Shown here one piece after another: positions 4,363 through 6,738 of a DNA stretch of 6,738 bases. A program made the position numbers and the translations under genes. Below the pieces are notes generated by a model, which ran no database searches, was not told where the DNA came from, and saw nothing but the letters and a program-made list of their open reading frames with translations. Source of the DNA: CAXRGH01 sp964230195 (GTDB lineage: Bacteria > Pseudomonadota > Gammaproteobacteria > Enterobacterales > Alteromonadaceae); NCBI GenBank assembly GCA_964230195.1, contig CAXRGH010000031.1, positions 1 to 6,738 on the forward strand, given 5' to 3'. The stretch's first letter is position 1; every line of letters begins with the position of its first letter.

Positions 4363-6738
4363 ATGAATATCATTACTCGCTGGGCATATTTTGTTTTACT
4401 GTTCTTTATATGCTCATTTACATACTCGCCGTTGTCCCATGGGGCAGTGAGCAAGTCATTTACAGTTACTCATGAATACTCAAATGTTCTCAGTGCTTCT
4501 GAACCATTACACTGGCAACTTAAATATCAGCCAGCGGTCAATCTAAGTCATATTACGATTGCCGTTAGTAGTGATCCATCCATTGACATTGTTAGCTCGC
4601 AACATGATGCTAATCGTCAATTAATTACCTTAACAATTAATACGAACAACACCCGGCTAGCTCCAGATGTTAGTCAGGTTAATGTGATTATTACTGGTCA
4701 GGATGGCAAACAAGGTAAAGAAGAATCGCAACGTTTTACTTTATGGCTTAGCCAATTTAACGGAACGATTTATAGCAATCATGTTGATGCAATCTACGCG
4801 CAACACAGTGCTCATATAGCCCAGTACAATAGCGTAGAGATGCCCGAAAGTTTACTTCAAGCAAGGGCAACCGAATCCTCATCTGATCATCAAGACTTGA
4901 AGCCAACACATTACCTCAAAGCAACGCAAGATTTTATCACACGCTCTCACAAGCCGTCGGCACAGCGTTCGGTCAGTAGAAATGCCATCAATGTAACAGT
5001 TTCAGGCAAAGTCCAATGGAAAGATGCTGATGGTGGACTACACCCTTTACCCGCGGCAAAAGTTGAAGTTTTACACGACCCAAGCAGCGGTGATGACGTG
5101 GTATTGGCAACCACGACAACTCAAGCTGATGGAACCTATACGGTACCTGCTGTTTATGATAATAACTCGGAACTTCCCAATATTTTCGTTAAGATCTCAG
5201 CAGTTTCCACTATTGCGAGAGTATTACCAGCTACATCTGGAGCGAAAGCCTATTTTGCCAAATCAGCAACGCAAGCTGGCGTCGCTGACGGCACCAATAT
5301 GACGGTCAATCTCGACATTGATAACAGCACAACGGCTGGACAATCCTTTAGTATTCATCACGCATTGGTGGTAGCAGGCACTTACATTGCTCAACTCAAT
5401 GGTAATGCGCCAGCACTGATCGATGTGAAATTTCCGAGCAACGGCTCTCATTTTAATGGTGATATTCATTTACTTGCAGGTGATAAATGGGACTGGGACG
5501 TCATTCATCACGAATACGGCCACTACATTATGGACGCCTATAATTTTGAACAAAACCCCGGTGGTTCCCATAGCTTCTCGCAAAACCTTTCAGAGGTACA
5601 TGGTAAGGGAAAAGGTTTAAGGCTCGCATGGGGTGAAGGCTGGCCCACCTTCTTTGGTACCGCAGCACAGCATGCTCTCAACACATCGTCACTCAATATA
5701 CCCAAAGTGGGGGATTTAAATTATGACGACACCGAAGACGCTACTATCAGTTACAGTTTAGAAACGACCACCGGAACAGGGGAAGACAACGAGCAATCTG
5801 TCTCAACTGTGCTCTGGGATCTGTACGATGACAAAAATGATGGCGAATCCACACAATACAGTGGAGTCGACTTATTCAAATTGGCCAAATCCAATAGCGT
5901 TTTCTACATTTCTCAATTTTGGGATGCTCTGGTGAGTGGCAAGTCATACGAAGAGAAATCTCGAGCAGGCAAAACGTTCGGATTAAACAAAATAGCGCCA
6001 GTCATTAGTGCTCCAGCTAATGCCTCTGAGTTAGCAGAGGGATTGACCTTCAGTTGGACACCCAATGGTGGCGGTCCCACCCACAAACTTGATGAATTCA
6101 CCTTAAAGTTTTTCGATGTTGACTTGAGCATTGTCTTGAAAACCATCACGGTTTCGGGAGCCACGAGTTACACCCTCACCGCCGATGACGTCAATAGCTT
6201 CAATACGGATGCTACCTACATAAAGTGGATTGTAGAAGGAAGCAATTCGAAAGATCCCGTAACACCCTCTACCACCGATTACTGGAGTCATTACGGAACA
6301 CTCGGTGCAAAATCGAGTGTCGTCTTTGTGATTGATGATACCGGATCGATGAGAGAAGAAATTGGTGCTGTCGTATCAGGACTTCAAGCGTATTTAGATC
6401 TACTAGAGTCTAACAGTGCCACCAGCACACAGAGCATGCACCTGATCAGTTTTAAAGACAATGTTAATCATCGTCTTACCACATCAGTTATTGATGAAAT
6501 GCGCGGTGCAGTAGCAGGTTTATTTGCATCTGGCGGCGGTGATTGCCCAGAAGCAAGCGGTGCAGCTCTAGCAGAGGCGGCGAACATCGTAAAGCCCGGT
6601 GGCACTATTTTCATAGCAACGGACGCTGCCAATAACTCATCGATCAATGTTGGCAGCTTAATTACACAATTACAGAATGACGGTGTCACAGTTCACACCT
6701 TGTTGTCTGGAGACTGCGATGACTCTTCAAGATCAAAG
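4363..6738 (+). CDS. Secreted zinc metallopeptidase with C-terminal vWA domain, 3' end cut by the window edge
   Basis: The frame stays open for 792 codons from the ATG at 4363, which has GAGG five bases upstream, to the right edge. Residues 1-28 form a signal peptide (hydrophobic about 8-20, cleavage near HGA). Residues 29-130 look like a beta-sandwich. VSGKVQW to DGTYTVPAV (about 213-263) resembles a carboxypeptidase-regulatory-like or Ig-like module. The peptidase core carries HHEYGH, giving HEXXH at 383-387; WGEGW supplies Glu425 as a plausible third zinc ligand. About 545-645 is fibronectin-III-like. From about 648 a von Willebrand A domain of hemicentin type begins: VIDDTGSM (MIDAS residues Asp658, Thr660, Ser662), GGGDCPE (724-730) and IATD (Asp754). 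Cys728 and Cys785 are the only cysteines after the signal peptide and could form a disulfide. It is probably an extracellular or surface protease; I cannot name the peptidase family, and the substrate is unknown. The arcA terminator isolates it from upstream genes. Confidence 0.88.
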   Translation, partial: MNIITRWAYFVLLFFICSFTYSPLSHGAVSKSFTVTHEYSNVLSASEPLHWQLKYQPAVNLSHITIAVSSDPSIDIVSSQHDANRQLITLTINTNNTRLAPDVSQVNVIITGQDGKQGKEESQRFTLWLSQFNGTIYSNHVDAIYAQHSAHIAQYNSVEMPESLLQARATESSSDHQDLKPTHYLKATQDFITRSHKPSAQRSVSRNAINVTVSGKVQWKDADGGLHPLPAAKVEVLHDPSSGDDVVLATTTTQADGTYTVPAVYDNNSELPNIFVKISAVSTIARVLPATSGAKAYFAKSATQAGVADGTNMTVNLDIDNSTTAGQSFSIHHALVVAGTYIAQLNGNAPALIDVKFPSNGSHFNGDIHLLAGDKWDWDVIHHEYGHYIMDAYNFEQNPGGSHSFSQNLSEVHGKGKGLRLAWGEGWPTFFGTAAQHALNTSSLNIPKVGDLNYDDTEDATISYSLETTTGTGEDNEQSVSTVLWDLYDDKNDGESTQYSGVDLFKLAKSNSVFYISQFWDALVSGKSYEEKSRAGKTFGLNKIAPVISAPANASELAEGLTFSWTPNGGGPTHKLDEFTLKFFDVDLSIVLKTITVSGATSYTLTADDVNSFNTDATYIKWIVEGSNSKDPVTPSTTDYWSHYGTLGAKSSVVFVIDDTGSMREEIGAVVSGLQAYLDLLESNSATSTQSMHLISFKDNVNHRLTTSVIDEMRGAVAGLFASGGGDCPEASGAALAEAANIVKPGGTIFIATDAANNSSINVGSLITQLQNDGVTVHTLLSGDCDDSSRSK

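Noticed and set aside
5024..5302. A 92-codon plus-strand frame inside the metallopeptidase gene
   Set aside because: It overlaps the long conserved frame that encodes the Ig-like module, lacks a ribosome binding site and has no recognisable domain.

Overview
The window looks like a chromosomal segment of a marine gammaproteobacterium, most likely an Alteromonadales relative. The basis is protein similarity recalled from family knowledge: MutY, TrmB, RsmC and ArcA all closely resemble their Escherichia coli counterparts. The base composition is moderately AT-rich and the last gene is a large exported enzyme of a kind common in marine heterotrophs. No tRNA, rRNA, CRISPR array, transposase gene or phage gene is visible.

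Layout. Positions 1-833 (minus strand) hold the N-terminal 277 codons of mutY, a DNA repair glycosylase; its C-terminus lies beyond the left edge. A divergent intergenic region of about 200 bases follows, with an extended -10 promoter for the plus-strand genes. trmB (tRNA m7G46 methyltransferase, 1033-1749) and rsmC (16S rRNA m2G1207 methyltransferase, 1766-2779) follow closely. Then comes a small exported four-cysteine protein of unknown function (2808-3113). The three lie 16 and 28 bases apart and read like one operon. A 257-base gap carrying a promoter, a perfect palindrome and a compound hairpin leads to arcA (3371-4078), the redox response regulator, which ends at a clear intrinsic terminator (4096-4120).

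The right third is accessory in character. Between the arcA terminator and the next gene lies a block of about 120 bases (4201-4320). It has three consecutive hairpins, one with a perfect 10-bp stem, that can be enclosed by a short closing stem. Its composition is richer in G+C than the sequence just before it. It is either a structured 5' leader RNA or a copy of a dispersed palindromic element. Next is a secreted protein that runs off the right edge (4363-6738, 792 codons visible). It has a signal peptide, beta-rich N-terminal modules, a zinc metallopeptidase core with an HEYGH motif, a fibronectin-like module and a hemicentin-type von Willebrand A domain.

How the genes relate. mutY, trmB and rsmC are housekeeping genes for genome and RNA maintenance, and arcA is a global regulator. 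The exported metallopeptidase looks independent, with its own leader. The least explained parts are the 4201-4320 element, the protease-vWA architecture, and the small exported protein between rsmC and arcA.
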